A stretch of DNA of 33,447 bases from an uncultured Collinsella sp. (GTDB lineage: Bacteria > Actinomycetota > Coriobacteriia > Coriobacteriales > Coriobacteriaceae), in contig CAAESW010000047.1 of NCBI GenBank assembly GCA_900758845.1, forward strand, positions 1 to 33,447. Direction: 5' to 3'. The translations under genes were made by a program, and so were the position numbers. The notes under the pieces were generated by a model, which had not been told where the DNA came from, did not search any database, and saw only the letters and a program-made list of their open reading frames with translations. Of this stretch, positions 8,074-15,079 are shown one piece after another; positions within the stretch are counted from its first letter, which is position 1, and each line of letters begins with the position of its first letter.

Positions 8074-9450
8074 ATGTGGGCATACGAGACGACGTTCTAT
8101 CAGATCTATCCGCTGGGCTTTTGCGGAGCTCCGCGCGAAAACGCCGCCCCCGTTGCCGAGGATGAGCTCGCCCCTGCCGCCGATGCCGCTGCCAATCCCG
8201 ATGCCCCCATCATGAAGATTGCCCAATGGGCCGATTACCTGCAGGAACTTGGCATTGGCGCCGTGCTCATCAACCCGCCGCTCGAGTCCGATAGCCATGG
8301 CTACGACACGCGCAGCCTGCGCCACATCGACCGCCGCCTAGGCAGCGATGCCGACTTTGCCGCCGTGTGCGAGACATTGCATGCCCATGGCATCCGCGTG
8401 GTACTCGATGCCGTCTTCAACCACGTCGGTCGCGGCTTTTGGGCCTTCCGCGATGTGCAGGAGCGTAAGTGGGACTCGCCCTACAAGGATTGGTTCCACA
8501 TTAGCTTTGACGGCGACTCCTGCTACGGCGACGGCTTTTGGTACGAGGGCTGGGAAGGCCATTTTGAGCTTGTGAAGCTCAACCTGCAAAACCCCGCCGT
8601 GGTCGATTACCTGCTCGAGTCCGTGCGCCGCTGGGCCGAGGTCTTTGGCGTCGACGGCCTGCGCCTGGACGTTGCCTATATGCTCGACCGCGACTTTATG
8701 CGCCGCCTGCACGCCTTTACCCGTGAGCTCAAGCCCGACTTTGTGCTGATCGGCGAGACGCTCCACGGCGACTACAACCAGATCGTCAATGACGAGATGC
8801 TCGACTCCTGCACCAACTACGAGTGCTACAAGGGCCTGTACTCCAGCTTTAACTCGGTCAACATGTTCGAGATCGCCCATTCGCTGCACCGCCAGTTTGG
8901 CGGCGATCCGTGGTGCATCTACCGCGGCAAACATCTGCTGTCGTTTGTCGACAACCACGATGTGCCGCGCCTGGCAAGTATCCTCACCGATAAGTCGTGT
9001 CTGCGTCCCGCCTACGGCATGCTCTTTGGCATGCCGGGCATCCCGTGCGTCTACTATGGCAGCGAGTGGGGAATTGCCGGCGAAAAGGGTGGCCCCGATG
9101 GCGACTGGGCGCTGCGACCTGCGCTCAATGAGCCTGCGCCCAACGAGCTGACGGCGTTCATCACGCAGCTTGCGCACCTTCGCTCGGCCGACGACGCGGC
9201 TGCCCGTGCTCTCAACTACGGTGCCTATCGCAACGTGGTGATCCAGAACAAGCAGCTGCTGTTCGAGCGCGCCTGTGACGGCGCGACGGTACTCGTGGCG
9301 GTGAATGCCGTGGGTGAGCCTTACACCTTTGGCGTCGGCGAGCTCAACGGGTCCTTCGTCGACCTGCTTGCCGACGATGCGCCCACGGTCGAGCTGACGG
9401 GTACCCTTGAGCTTGCACCCTACGAGGTGCGCTATCTGTTGAGGGCCTAG
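8074..9450 (+). CDS. Alpha-amylase family (GH13) glycoside hydrolase
   Basis: The 458-residue cytoplasmic enzyme (no signal peptide) carries all the GH13 conserved regions. Region I is DAVFNH at 112-117. Region II is GLRLDVA with nucleophile Asp199, region III is LIGETLHG with acid/base Glu228, and region IV is FVDNHD with Asp296. Such enzymes cleave or rearrange alpha-glucans or small alpha-glucosides. The exact specificity (maltodextrin hydrolase, oligo-alpha-glucosidase or other) cannot be read from the motifs. GGGAGG lies 8 nt before the ATG. The next gene begins 4 nt after its stop, so the two are probably co-transcribed although functionally unrelated. Confidence 0.88.
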   Translation: MWAYETTFYQIYPLGFCGAPRENAAPVAEDELAPAADAAANPDAPIMKIAQWADYLQELGIGAVLINPPLESDSHGYDTRSLRHIDRRLGSDADFAAVCETLHAHGIRVVLDAVFNHVGRGFWAFRDVQERKWDSPYKDWFHISFDGDSCYGDGFWYEGWEGHFELVKLNLQNPAVVDYLLESVRRWAEVFGVDGLRLDVAYMLDRDFMRRLHAFTRELKPDFVLIGETLHGDYNQIVNDEMLDSCTNYECYKGLYSSFNSVNMFEIAHSLHRQFGGDPWCIYRGKHLLSFVDNHDVPRLASILTDKSCLRPAYGMLFGMPGIPCVYYGSEWGIAGEKGGPDGDWALRPALNEPAPNELTAFITQLAHLRSADDAAARALNYGAYRNVVIQNKQLLFERACDGATVLVAVNAVGEPYTFGVGELNGSFVDLLADDAPTVELTGTLELAPYEVRYLLRA

Positions 9451-9453
9451 ATC

Positions 9454-10017
9454 ATGACAGCGCCGGACGAGGGCTATCACCATATTGAGCATGGGTTTGA
9501 GCCTGTGTTCGACCAGCACTCGCGCGTTTTGGTGCTCGGGTCGTTTCCCTCGGTGCTTTCGCGCGCCAATGCCTTTTATTACGGCAACCCTCAGAATCGC
9601 TTTTGGCGTGTGATGGCCACGTGCCTCGGTATGCCTGTGCCGCCCAACGAGGGCGATCCTTTGGCAAGCGGTGAGCCCGCGACGCTCGATGCCTCCATTG
9701 CCGCCAAGCGGGCCATGCTGCTGAACGGCGGCGTGGCCCTGTGGGATGTGGTCGAGAGCTGCGACATTAAGGGCTCGAGCGACGCGAGCATCCGCAACGT
9801 TGTGCCGGCACATATCGAGCGCATTACCGATGCCGCGTCGATCGAGGTCGTTGTCTGTAACGGCGGTACGGCAGGGCGACTCTACAAACGCTACTTGCAA
9901 GATCGGACGGGGTTGCCCGCCGTCGTCCTGCCCTCGACAAGTCCTGCCAATGCCGCCTGGCGCCTGGAACGCCTTGTCGAGCGCTGGCGCGAGGCCGTTG
10001 ACTGGGCTGTAATTTAA
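9454..10017 (+). CDS. DNA-deoxyinosine glycosylase (UDG superfamily, HDG family)
   Basis: The 187-residue protein contains VLVLGSFPSVLSRANAFYYG followed by NPQNRFWRV, the motif pair of the hypoxanthine-DNA glycosylase branch (family 6) of the uracil-DNA glycosylase superfamily. It also has a late PSTSPANA motif, as in Mug-type glycosylases. It would excise hypoxanthine or related deaminated bases from DNA to start base excision repair. The ATG follows the GH13 stop by 3 nt, and GAGGG just before that stop can serve as ribosome site, so translation is likely coupled. It converges on the next gene with only 1 nt between the two stop codons. Confidence 0.82.
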   Translation: MTAPDEGYHHIEHGFEPVFDQHSRVLVLGSFPSVLSRANAFYYGNPQNRFWRVMATCLGMPVPPNEGDPLASGEPATLDASIAAKRAMLLNGGVALWDVVESCDIKGSSDASIRNVVPAHIERITDAASIEVVVCNGGTAGRLYKRYLQDRTGLPAVVLPSTSPANAAWRLERLVERWREAVDWAVI

Positions 10018-10018
10018 T

Positions 10019-10681
10019 TTAGATTTTTGTTTGAGCGTGGGCGTCCAGACGTTTCAGAACGCCTCGCCAGATCGGCGCGGGCACGGCTGGCTCGGCGCAA
10101 ACCATGCCGTCGGCGTCGACGTTGGCGGCATTGCCGCCGCCAAGTCGCTGTGCATGCTCGACGGAGCAGCCCATGCGCACGGCGCCCACGAGCTTGTCCA
10201 TGGCCTCCGAAAATGGTCGGCGCAAGAGGCCCATGCGTGGGGAATGGCGAAGCGCTGCGATGCCGCTGCCGGCGCAGATGGCAACGCCGCCACACCACAA
10301 TTGGTCATGGCGCTCACATGCCTTGTGCAGGCGAACAGCGGTCCCACGCGCCTGCTCAGTGCCCTCTTGTGCGGCTCGAATCGCGGCATAGACGCGCGTT
10401 CCCGTACCGCCAAAGCGCTCAAGCGCCTGCTCGATGGCTGTCAACGTCTCATCGTCAGCCACATCTTCAATGGCCAGCACGATGCCATCGGCAACGTTGC
10501 CGGCGTCATTTGCCTTCAAGTCGACCGGGCGGGGGAGTGCGGTGCCGGAAAGTTGAGCATAGGCGGCGATGGCATCCTGCAGGTCCCAGAGCAAAAAATC
10601 AAGATCGGCGCTATTGGGAATACTGATATACGCAATGGTGTGCAGTGTTTTTGGTACGTCGCCGCGCGCGGTCGTCTCCAT
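10019..10681 (-). CDS. Hypothetical protein with flavodoxin-like features
   Basis: The 220-residue soluble protein has no motif I can assign firmly. The stretch VYAAIRAAQEGTEQARGTAV, then LWCGGVAICAGSGI, then a hydrophilic ARRPF-like segment, resembles in spacing the 'YxxxxxxFYEGxQN...WGxGxxxGGG' region of flavodoxin-like proteins common in gut Firmicutes and Coriobacteria. The first third (residues 1-90) reads as an alternating alpha/beta domain beginning MxxTARGDVPKTLHTIAYIS. A role in flavin binding or electron transfer is only a suggestion. AAAGGAG lies 6 nt upstream of the ATG. The gene is divergent from the aminotransferase gene. Confidence 0.7.
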   Translation of the reverse strand: METTARGDVPKTLHTIAYISIPNSADLDFLLWDLQDAIAAYAQLSGTALPRPVDLKANDAGNVADGIVLAIEDVADDETLTAIEQALERFGGTGTRVYAAIRAAQEGTEQARGTAVRLHKACERHDQLWCGGVAICAGSGIAALRHSPRMGLLRRPFSEAMDKLVGAVRMGCSVEHAQRLGGGNAANVDADGMVCAEPAVPAPIWRGVLKRLDAHAQTKI

Positions 10682-10711
10682 GCCATCTCCTTTCCGGCTC
10701 GTTTCCGTTTA

Positions 10712-10757
10712 GGTTACACCGTCTGGTGGCGCCCCGCCGCGCTATCCTAGTGTAACC
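10712..10757. promoter_or_regulatory. Spaced inverted repeat in the divergent promoter region
   Basis: GGTTACAC (10712-10719) and GTGTAACC (10750-10757) are exact reverse complements 30 nt apart in the 93-bp region between the hypothetical and the aminotransferase genes. TATCCT (10743-10748), a possible -10 box, lies just inside the right half. The geometry suits a shared operator, but no regulator can be named. Confidence 0.4.
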
Positions 10758-10774
10758 CTTACGAAAGGAACGTC

Positions 10775-11911
10775 ATGCGTCTGCCCATGAATACCTCGCT
10801 TGCCACGCTCAAGCCCTCCGGTATCCGCCGGATTAACGCGCTCGCCGCCCAGCATCCGGGGTGCATCGCGCTCGCGCTCGGCGAGCCCGATTTTCCCACG
10901 CCCGATGTGATTAGCGCCGAGGTGACCGCCGCACTGGACCGCGGTGACACACACTATCCGCCCAACAACGGTCGCCCCGCCCTGCGTGAGGCGTTATCTG
11001 CCTACATGGGGGACGCGGGCCTTACGTTTTCGGCTGACGAGGTCATCCTGACCGACGGTGCGACCGAGGCACTGTCGGCAACATTCATGGCTATGCTCAA
11101 CCCCGGCGACGAGGTCATTATCCCCACGCCGGCCTTTGGCCTGTACGAGAGCATCGTCGTGGCCAACCACGCCAAAGCGGTCTTTTTGGATACGGAGCCT
11201 GCGCAATTTCAGATTGACGAGGATGCGCTTCGTGCTTGCGTGACGCCGGCGACCAAGGCCATCGTCATCTGCTCGCCCAACAACCCCACGGGCTGCATCC
11301 TCAACGCAGCATCGCTCGACGCCGTGGCACACGTGGCGGAGCAGGCGGGCATCTACGTGGTCTGCGACGACGTATACAACCGCCTGGTCTACGTGGACGG
11401 CTACGAGCGCTTTGCCCAGCGCCACCCGGAGCTTCGTGAGCAGACGGTAGTCATCGAGAGCTTCTCCAAGCCTTGGGCTATGACCGGCTGGCGCCTGGGC
11501 TGGCTCGCAGCGGCAACCCCCGTCATCGCCGAGATCGCAAAGGCCCACCAGTATTTAGTATCGAGCGCCGTCTCCTTCGAAATGGACGCCGCAACGCGAG
11601 CCCTGACCGTCGACCCCACCCCCATGCTCGAAGTCTACCGAGCCCGCCGCGAACGCGTGCTCGCAGCCTTAAGCGCCATGGGCCTCGACGTGGTAGAGCC
11701 CGCAGGAGCCTTCTACACCTTCCCGAGCATCAAACAATACGGCCTAACGAGCGAAGACTTCTGCATCAAAGCCATCAAAGAAGCAAACGTAGCCCTAGTC
11801 CCGGGCGACTGCTTCGGCACCGAAGGCCACGTCCGCTTAAGCTACTGCGTCTCCGACCAAAATCTGGACGAAGGCCTAAATCGCCTGTCCAACTTCGTGT
11901 CAACCCTATAG
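10775..11911 (+). CDS. Pyridoxal-phosphate aminotransferase, class I/II (aspartate aminotransferase fold)
   Basis: The 378-residue enzyme carries the fold-type I landmarks: LGEPDFPTP near the start, YPPNNGRPALREA, SPNNPTG with Asn170, and CDDVYNRL. The PLP-binding lysine is Lys232 in ESFSKPWAMTGWRLG, and the C-terminal VRLSYC holds the substrate arginine. It transfers amino groups between an amino acid and a 2-oxo acid; whether the substrate is aspartate, an aromatic or another amino acid cannot be told. AAAGGAA precedes the ATG by 6 nt. Codon use changes sharply near residue 268: Glu codons before it are all GAG, and after it seven of eight are GAA, with Lys AAA and Leu TTA/CTA appearing. 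The protein itself looks intact. Confidence 0.88.
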   Translation: MRLPMNTSLATLKPSGIRRINALAAQHPGCIALALGEPDFPTPDVISAEVTAALDRGDTHYPPNNGRPALREALSAYMGDAGLTFSADEVILTDGATEALSATFMAMLNPGDEVIIPTPAFGLYESIVVANHAKAVFLDTEPAQFQIDEDALRACVTPATKAIVICSPNNPTGCILNAASLDAVAHVAEQAGIYVVCDDVYNRLVYVDGYERFAQRHPELREQTVVIESFSKPWAMTGWRLGWLAAATPVIAEIAKAHQYLVSSAVSFEMDAATRALTVDPTPMLEVYRARRERVLAALSAMGLDVVEPAGAFYTFPSIKQYGLTSEDFCIKAIKEANVALVPGDCFGTEGHVRLSYCVSDQNLDEGLNRLSNFVSTL

Positions 11912-11972
11912 CCCACCGGGACCCAAAACCATCAGCCCACCGACCCAAGCATTATGAGTGGGGCGCGCCGGC

Positions 11973-12177
11973 CAACGGAAAACCGGGCTGCCCCATAGTT
12001 GACGCAGGCCGCGCCGCCGAAGGCCAGGCGCAAGGTTTTCGTAGATTCCGCACGAGCCGAAGGCCACTTAATGTGGCCTTCGTGCGAGCCCAGGACTTGA
12101 CCGAGCGAAAACCTTGCGCCTGGCCTTCGGCGGAGCGTGCCGGATGGTGGAATTGTGTGCAGCCCGGTTTTCCGTTG
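11973..12177. repeat. Nested long palindrome (copy 1), upstream of rplJ
   Basis: Outer arms 11973-11991 and 12159-12177 are perfect 19-nt reverse complements. Inner arms 12014-12041 and 12106-12133 are perfect 28-nt reverse complements. Inside is a core (12046-12097) with a 10-bp stem (12058-12067 with 12073-12082) and a TTAAT loop. The same core occurs in the element at 23222-23362. The region from the aminotransferase stop to the rplJ promoter holds nothing else I can support. The outer right arm ends within the rplJ -35 box. Confidence 0.9.
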
Positions 12178-12203
12178 ACCGACGCCGGGGTCCCCGCCAT
12201 AAT
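12175..12203 (+). promoter_or_regulatory. Promoter of the rplJ-rplL operon
   Basis: TTGACC (12175-12180) and CATAAT (12198-12203) are 17 nt apart, placing the transcript start near 12210. That is just ahead of the L10 leader and about 210 nt upstream of rplJ. The -35 overlaps the end of the nested palindrome by 3 nt. Confidence 0.75.
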
Positions 12204-12219
12204 ACTTTCGGTTCACGCA

Positions 12220-12310
12220 CGAATCCGCTGCCAGAGACAGCCGGCGCAAACGGGCATTGCCCGCGAGCTTAATGGGATATCCCGCCAGCCGAGGTGGTCG
12301 AGTAGATATG
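12220..12310 (+). ncRNA. Ribosomal protein L10 leader (autoregulatory mRNA structure)
   Basis: The sequence from CCGCTGCCAGAGACAGCCGG, through CGGGCATTGCCCG and GGGATATCCC, to CCAGCCGAGGTG has the order of elements of the L10 leader found upstream of rplJ in Gram-positive bacteria. L10 (with L12) binds this kinked-stem RNA to lower expression of its own operon when in excess. It is followed by a terminator hairpin at 12318-12355, suggesting attenuation. The boundaries are approximate. Confidence 0.82.
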
Positions 12311-12317
12311 TCTTCTC

Positions 12318-12355
12318 GCCCCCGTCGCTCATGCAGCGCGGGGGCTTTCTTTTTG
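12318..12355 (+). terminator. Attenuator terminator in the rplJ leader
   Basis: GCCCCCG (12318-12324) pairs with CGGGGGC (12339-12345) around a small inner GCT/AGC stem and is followed by TTTCTTTTT. It lies between the L10 leader and the rplJ ribosome site, so it is likely to control read-through rather than end an operon. Confidence 0.8.
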
Positions 12356-12419
12356 GACATGCCCCCGTCACGTCCTTGTGGCGGACCGTGCCCGGAAAGA
12401 ATTCGAGGAGGTGTAATTC

Positions 12420-12941
12420 ATGCCCCAGCAGTACAAAATCGACAAGGTTGCAGAGATCGAGTCCCGTATCGCCGAGAACGCCGGTCTGTTCGTCGTCAAC
12501 TACAACGGTCTGACGGTTAAGCAGGCTCAGGAGCTGCGTCATCAGCTTCGCGAGTGCGGCGCCGAGATGAAGGTCTACAAGAACAACCTGGTCAAGATCG
12601 CTCTCAAGAACCAGGAGCAGCCCGAGCTCGACGAGATCCTCGCCGGCCCCGTCGCTTATGTGTTCTACGAGTCCGAGCCGGTCGAGGCCGCTAAGGCCCT
12701 TAAGGACTTCTCCGCTCAGTCCAAGGGCGTCCTTGAGATCAAGGGCGGTATCTCCGACGGCAAGGCCGTTTCCGCTGATGATGTTAAGGCTATCGCCGAG
12801 CTGCCCACCAAGGATCAGCTTCTCGGCCAGATTGCCGGTCTCATCTCCGGTTTCGCTCGCGACATCGCTGTCTGCGTCAACGGCGTTTCCTCTGGTCTCG
12901 CTCGTTCGATCCAGCAGGTCTCCGAGCAGAAGGCAGCCTAG
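12420..12941 (+). CDS. rplJ: 50S ribosomal protein L10
   Basis: The 173-residue protein shows the L10 fold from its N terminus: conserved LFVVNYNGLTVKQAQELR and MKVYKNNLVKIAL blocks, then LAGPVAYVFYE. The C-terminal helical tail binds L7/L12 dimers. L10 anchors the L12 stalk on the 50S subunit, where translation factors dock. GAGGAGG lies ahead of the ATG. It is expressed behind the L10 leader and attenuator with rplL following after 102 nt. That gap contains a GCGGCG-GCAA-CGCCGC hairpin with a GNRA loop (12957-12972) and a small CCGTG/CACGG hairpin just before rplL, possible RNA processing or stoichiometry signals. Confidence 0.96.
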   Translation: MPQQYKIDKVAEIESRIAENAGLFVVNYNGLTVKQAQELRHQLRECGAEMKVYKNNLVKIALKNQEQPELDEILAGPVAYVFYESEPVEAAKALKDFSAQSKGVLEIKGGISDGKAVSADDVKAIAELPTKDQLLGQIAGLISGFARDIAVCVNGVSSGLARSIQQVSEQKAA

Positions 12942-13043
12942 TTGCTGTTTTCACCCGCGGCGGCAACGCCGCACCCCTGGTGCATTCGCGCTGTGTTTTA
13001 ACTGATCTCCGTGCACAGACACGGAAACCGAAAGGACTTAGAA

Positions 13044-13421
13044 ATGGCTAAGCTTACCACCGATGAGATCATCGATGCTCTTAAGGAAATGACCCTTCTC
13101 GAGGCTTCCGAGCTCGTCAAGGCTATCGAGGACACCTTCGGCGTTTCCGCCGCTGCTCCTGCCGCTGTTGTCGCCGCTCCCGCTGCTGGCGCTGCTGAGG
13201 CCGAGGAGAAGACCGAGTTTGACGTCGTGCTCGAGGGCTTCGGCGACAACAAGATCCAGGTCATCAAGGCCGTCCGTGAGCTCACCAACCTTGGCCTGAA
13301 GGAGGCCAAGGAGGTCGTCGAGGGCGCTCCCAAGGCTGTCCTCGAGGGTGCGAAGAAGGAGGACGCCGAGGCTGCCAAGGAGAAGCTCGAGGCTGCTGGC
13401 GCTGCTGTCACCCTCAAGTAA
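13044..13421 (+). CDS. rplL: 50S ribosomal protein L7/L12
   Basis: The 125-residue acidic protein begins MAKLTTDEIIDALKEMTLLE, has an Ala/Pro/Val-rich hinge at about 35-58, and ends with the globular domain FDVVLEGFGDNKIQVIKAVR through LKEAKEVVEGAPK to VTLK. It forms the multimeric stalk that recruits EF-G and EF-Tu. The frame is open upstream to 13011, but the ATG at 13044 has GAAAGGA at the right distance and gives the standard N terminus. It is the last gene of its operon. Confidence 0.97.
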   Translation: MAKLTTDEIIDALKEMTLLEASELVKAIEDTFGVSAAAPAAVVAAPAAGAAEAEEKTEFDVVLEGFGDNKIQVIKAVRELTNLGLKEAKEVVEGAPKAVLEGAKKEDAEAAKEKLEAAGAAVTLK

Positions 13422-13448
13422 TCAGGCTTTCTCGCCAGATTTCTTTGC

Positions 13449-13482
13449 AGACGGGGTTCGCATTGCGAGCCCCGTCTTTTTT
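13449..13482 (+). terminator. Rho-independent terminator after rplL
   Basis: AGACGGGGTTCGCA pairs with TGCGAGCCCCGTCT (14 bp, one wobble), followed directly by TTTTTT. This separates rplJL from the galU and rpoBC units. Confidence 0.9.
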
Positions 13483-13735
13483 GTTATGACCACTCTATTT
13501 TGCTGGCTCGGCATGCAAATTGCTGCCGCTTGCGGTGCTTTGGGGTCGCTACCGCTGGGGCGTAAAATTGCACCATTCGAGCAATAATTTGCGTTGACCT
13601 GCTGAAGAATTGCGTTTGCCTTACGGCGACGTATGTCTCCGGCGGTAAGATACTTCGGTATCGCAATTTGGTCTGCGGCCGCCGTGCCGCACGCATAGGG
13701 CGCATTCTGCGCCTGCGAAAGGATCCTTGAATAAC
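13483..13735 (+). other. galU upstream region
   Basis: No gene is seen here. TTGACC at 13594-13599 is a possible -35, with no clear -10. A GATAC-TTCG-GTATC hairpin lies at 13649-13662. Several AATTGC/GCAATT hexamers occur between 13515 and 13670, including GCAAATTGC at 13515-13523, and could be binding sites. None is strong enough to name. Confidence 0.35.
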
Positions 13736-14644
13736 ATGAAGGCAATCATCCCCGCCGCCGGTCTTGGCACGCGCTTTCTGCCTGGCACTAAGTGCACGCC
13801 CAAAGAGATGCTGCCGGTTCTCGACAAGCCGGTCATTCAGTATGTCGTTGAGGAGGCACTCGACCCCGAGGAGGTCGACGACGCCATCATCGTTACCTCT
13901 CCCGGTAAGCCCGAGCTGCTGAGCTACTTCCAGCCCGATCGCTCGCTCGAGAATCTGCTGCGCGAGCGCGGTAAGGACGCTTACGCCGATGCTGTTGCCC
14001 ACGCGGGCGGCATGCCGGTCGACTTCCGTTATCAGTACGAGCCCAAGGGCCTCGGTCATGCCATTCGCTCTGCTGCCGACGCCGTGGCAGGGGAGAACTT
14101 CCTGGTTCTTCTGGGCGACTACGTTGTGCCCAACTGTGACATCTGCGACAAGATGCTTGCTGTCTCCAAGGAGCACGGTGGCGCTTCGGTTATCGCCGTT
14201 GCCGCGTGCGCTCCCGAGGAAGTCAGCCGCTATGGCGTCATCGCCGGCGATCGCGTTGGCTCGCTCGAGGGCGCCGAGGGCGTTGCCGATGCCGAGCCGG
14301 GCGCTGTCTGGCGCATCGGCGGTCTGGTCGAGAAGCCCGCTCCCGAGGCGGCTCCGTCCAACCTGTACATCGTCGGTCGCTACCTGCTGAGCCCGCTGGT
14401 CATGGACCTGCTGGCCGATCAGCAGGCCGGCAAGGGCGGCGAGATCCAGCTCACCGACGCCATGGCCCGCTCGCTCGACCGCGAGGCTATGTACGCTGTC
14501 GTTATCGACCCGCTGTCGGGCTACGACACCGGCACCCCGTCTGGCTGGATGGCCACCAACGCCCTCATGGCTGCAAGCGATCCTCGCTTTGCCGGCGCCT
14601 TCTGGGACGCCATCGACGAGCGCGGCGGTTTGATGCGCAAGTAG
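13736..14644 (+). CDS. galU: UTP--glucose-1-phosphate uridylyltransferase
   Basis: The 302-residue nucleotidyltransferase begins MKAIIPAAGLGTRFLPGTK, the GalU nucleotide-binding loop, followed by CTPKEMLPVLDKPVIQYVVEEAL. YEPKGLGHAI and LLGDYVVPN (the metal-binding Asp region) lie in the middle, with the VEKP and QLTDAM blocks later. It makes UDP-glucose for cell-envelope glycans and galactose metabolism. The ATG at 13736 gives the standard N terminus; a TTG at 13727 is nearer to the AAAGGA ribosome site and cannot be excluded. The gene sits alone between terminators, splitting the ribosomal rplJL pair from rpoBC. Confidence 0.95.
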   Translation: MKAIIPAAGLGTRFLPGTKCTPKEMLPVLDKPVIQYVVEEALDPEEVDDAIIVTSPGKPELLSYFQPDRSLENLLRERGKDAYADAVAHAGGMPVDFRYQYEPKGLGHAIRSAADAVAGENFLVLLGDYVVPNCDICDKMLAVSKEHGGASVIAVAACAPEEVSRYGVIAGDRVGSLEGAEGVADAEPGAVWRIGGLVEKPAPEAAPSNLYIVGRYLLSPLVMDLLADQQAGKGGEIQLTDAMARSLDREAMYAVVIDPLSGYDTGTPSGWMATNALMAASDPRFAGAFWDAIDERGGLMRK

Positions 14645-14664
14645 GCCTTCGATTATCGACATTT

Positions 14665-14696
14665 ACGGGTGCGGACTTCGGTCTGCGCCCGTTTTT
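14665..14696 (+). terminator. Rho-independent terminator after galU
   Basis: ACGGGTGCGGAC and GTCTGCGCCCGT form a 12-bp stem with wobbles closed by a TTCG tetraloop, followed by TTTTTT. Confidence 0.9.
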
Positions 14697-14717
14697 TATG
14701 CGCGCCGCGGCTTGGCT

Positions 14718-14890
14718 CCGGAAAGTGCGACCCACAATTTGGTCGAATTCTGGGATGTGCTTTCCGGCTGGGGCCCCTAGCGGAAAGCGCATCCCAGAAT
14801 ATTGGCTTAGGACGGGACGCAGTTTCCCAAACAGGGCTCAACCGGAAACTGCGACCCAGTCTGAGGCCTCAAAACGGGATACAGTTTCTG
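14718..14890. repeat. Array of six alternating inverted units in the galU-rpoB gap
   Basis: Six copies of a unit close to GGAAASYGCRWCCCA alternate in orientation: plus at 14718-14740, minus at 14746-14767, plus at 14781-14800, minus at 14814-14828, plus at 14841-14860, minus at 14874-14890 (the last is degenerate). Neighbouring units can pair, for example 14747-14766 with 14781-14800 (20 bp, one wobble) around a GGGGCCCC-containing loop, and 14814-14827 with 14843-14856. No coding function is apparent. Confidence 0.8.
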
Positions 14891-14961
14891 TCTGATCAAT
14901 CCTCACCGCCATTCCGCAGTTCAGCGTCCCGCATCAGCAGTCTCGTTCACAGAAAATATAT

Positions 14962-14973
14962 GAACAGACGTTC
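14962..14973. promoter_or_regulatory. LexA-type SOS box candidate
   Basis: GAACAGACGTTC, flanked by T and G, fits the Gram-positive LexA consensus CGAACRNRYGTTYG at all positions but the first. It lies beside an AT-rich AAAATATATG stretch, about 190 nt upstream of rpoB. No SOS gene follows, so it may be a chance match. Confidence 0.4.
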
Positions 14974-15051
14974 GATGTACACCTATCTACCTGCACCTTT
15001 TCTGCCGAAAAATTTTGCTACTCCAAAAACTCAATCGCGTCAAGGCTTTTC

Positions 15052-15079
15052 TTGCCCAACGGTCGGTACCTGATAAACT
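15052..15079 (+). promoter_or_regulatory. rpoB promoter with extended -10
   Basis: TTGCCC (15052-15057) is followed after 16 nt by TAAACT (15074-15079), preceded by TGA to give an extended -10. The transcript would start near 15086, with a leader of about 65 nt and GAAGGAGG at 15136-15143 before the GTG start. Confidence 0.6.

Noticed and set aside
8338..9900. A 520-codon minus-strand open frame across the GH13 and glycosylase genes
   Set aside because: It crosses two genuine genes whose motifs are intact on the plus strand, and has no supporting start signal.
11973..12177. An insertion sequence or MITE with terminal inverted repeats
   Set aside because: The arms differ between the two loci, there is no transposase gene, and no flanking target duplications were seen.
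11932..12360. A 142-codon minus-strand frame over the palindrome, sharing a peptide with the frame at 23134-23373
   Set aside because: The shared peptide (GHIKWP...ARAE) comes from the shared palindrome core, not from a protein family; the rest of the frames are unrelated.
14718..14890. A CRISPR array
   Set aside because: The repeated units alternate in orientation, vary in sequence and are unevenly spaced without unique spacers of constant length.
14669..15073. A 134-codon open frame in the galU-rpoB gap
   Set aside because: It starts inside the galU terminator and runs through the alternating repeat array and the rpoB promoter. It has no ribosome site and no protein-like composition.
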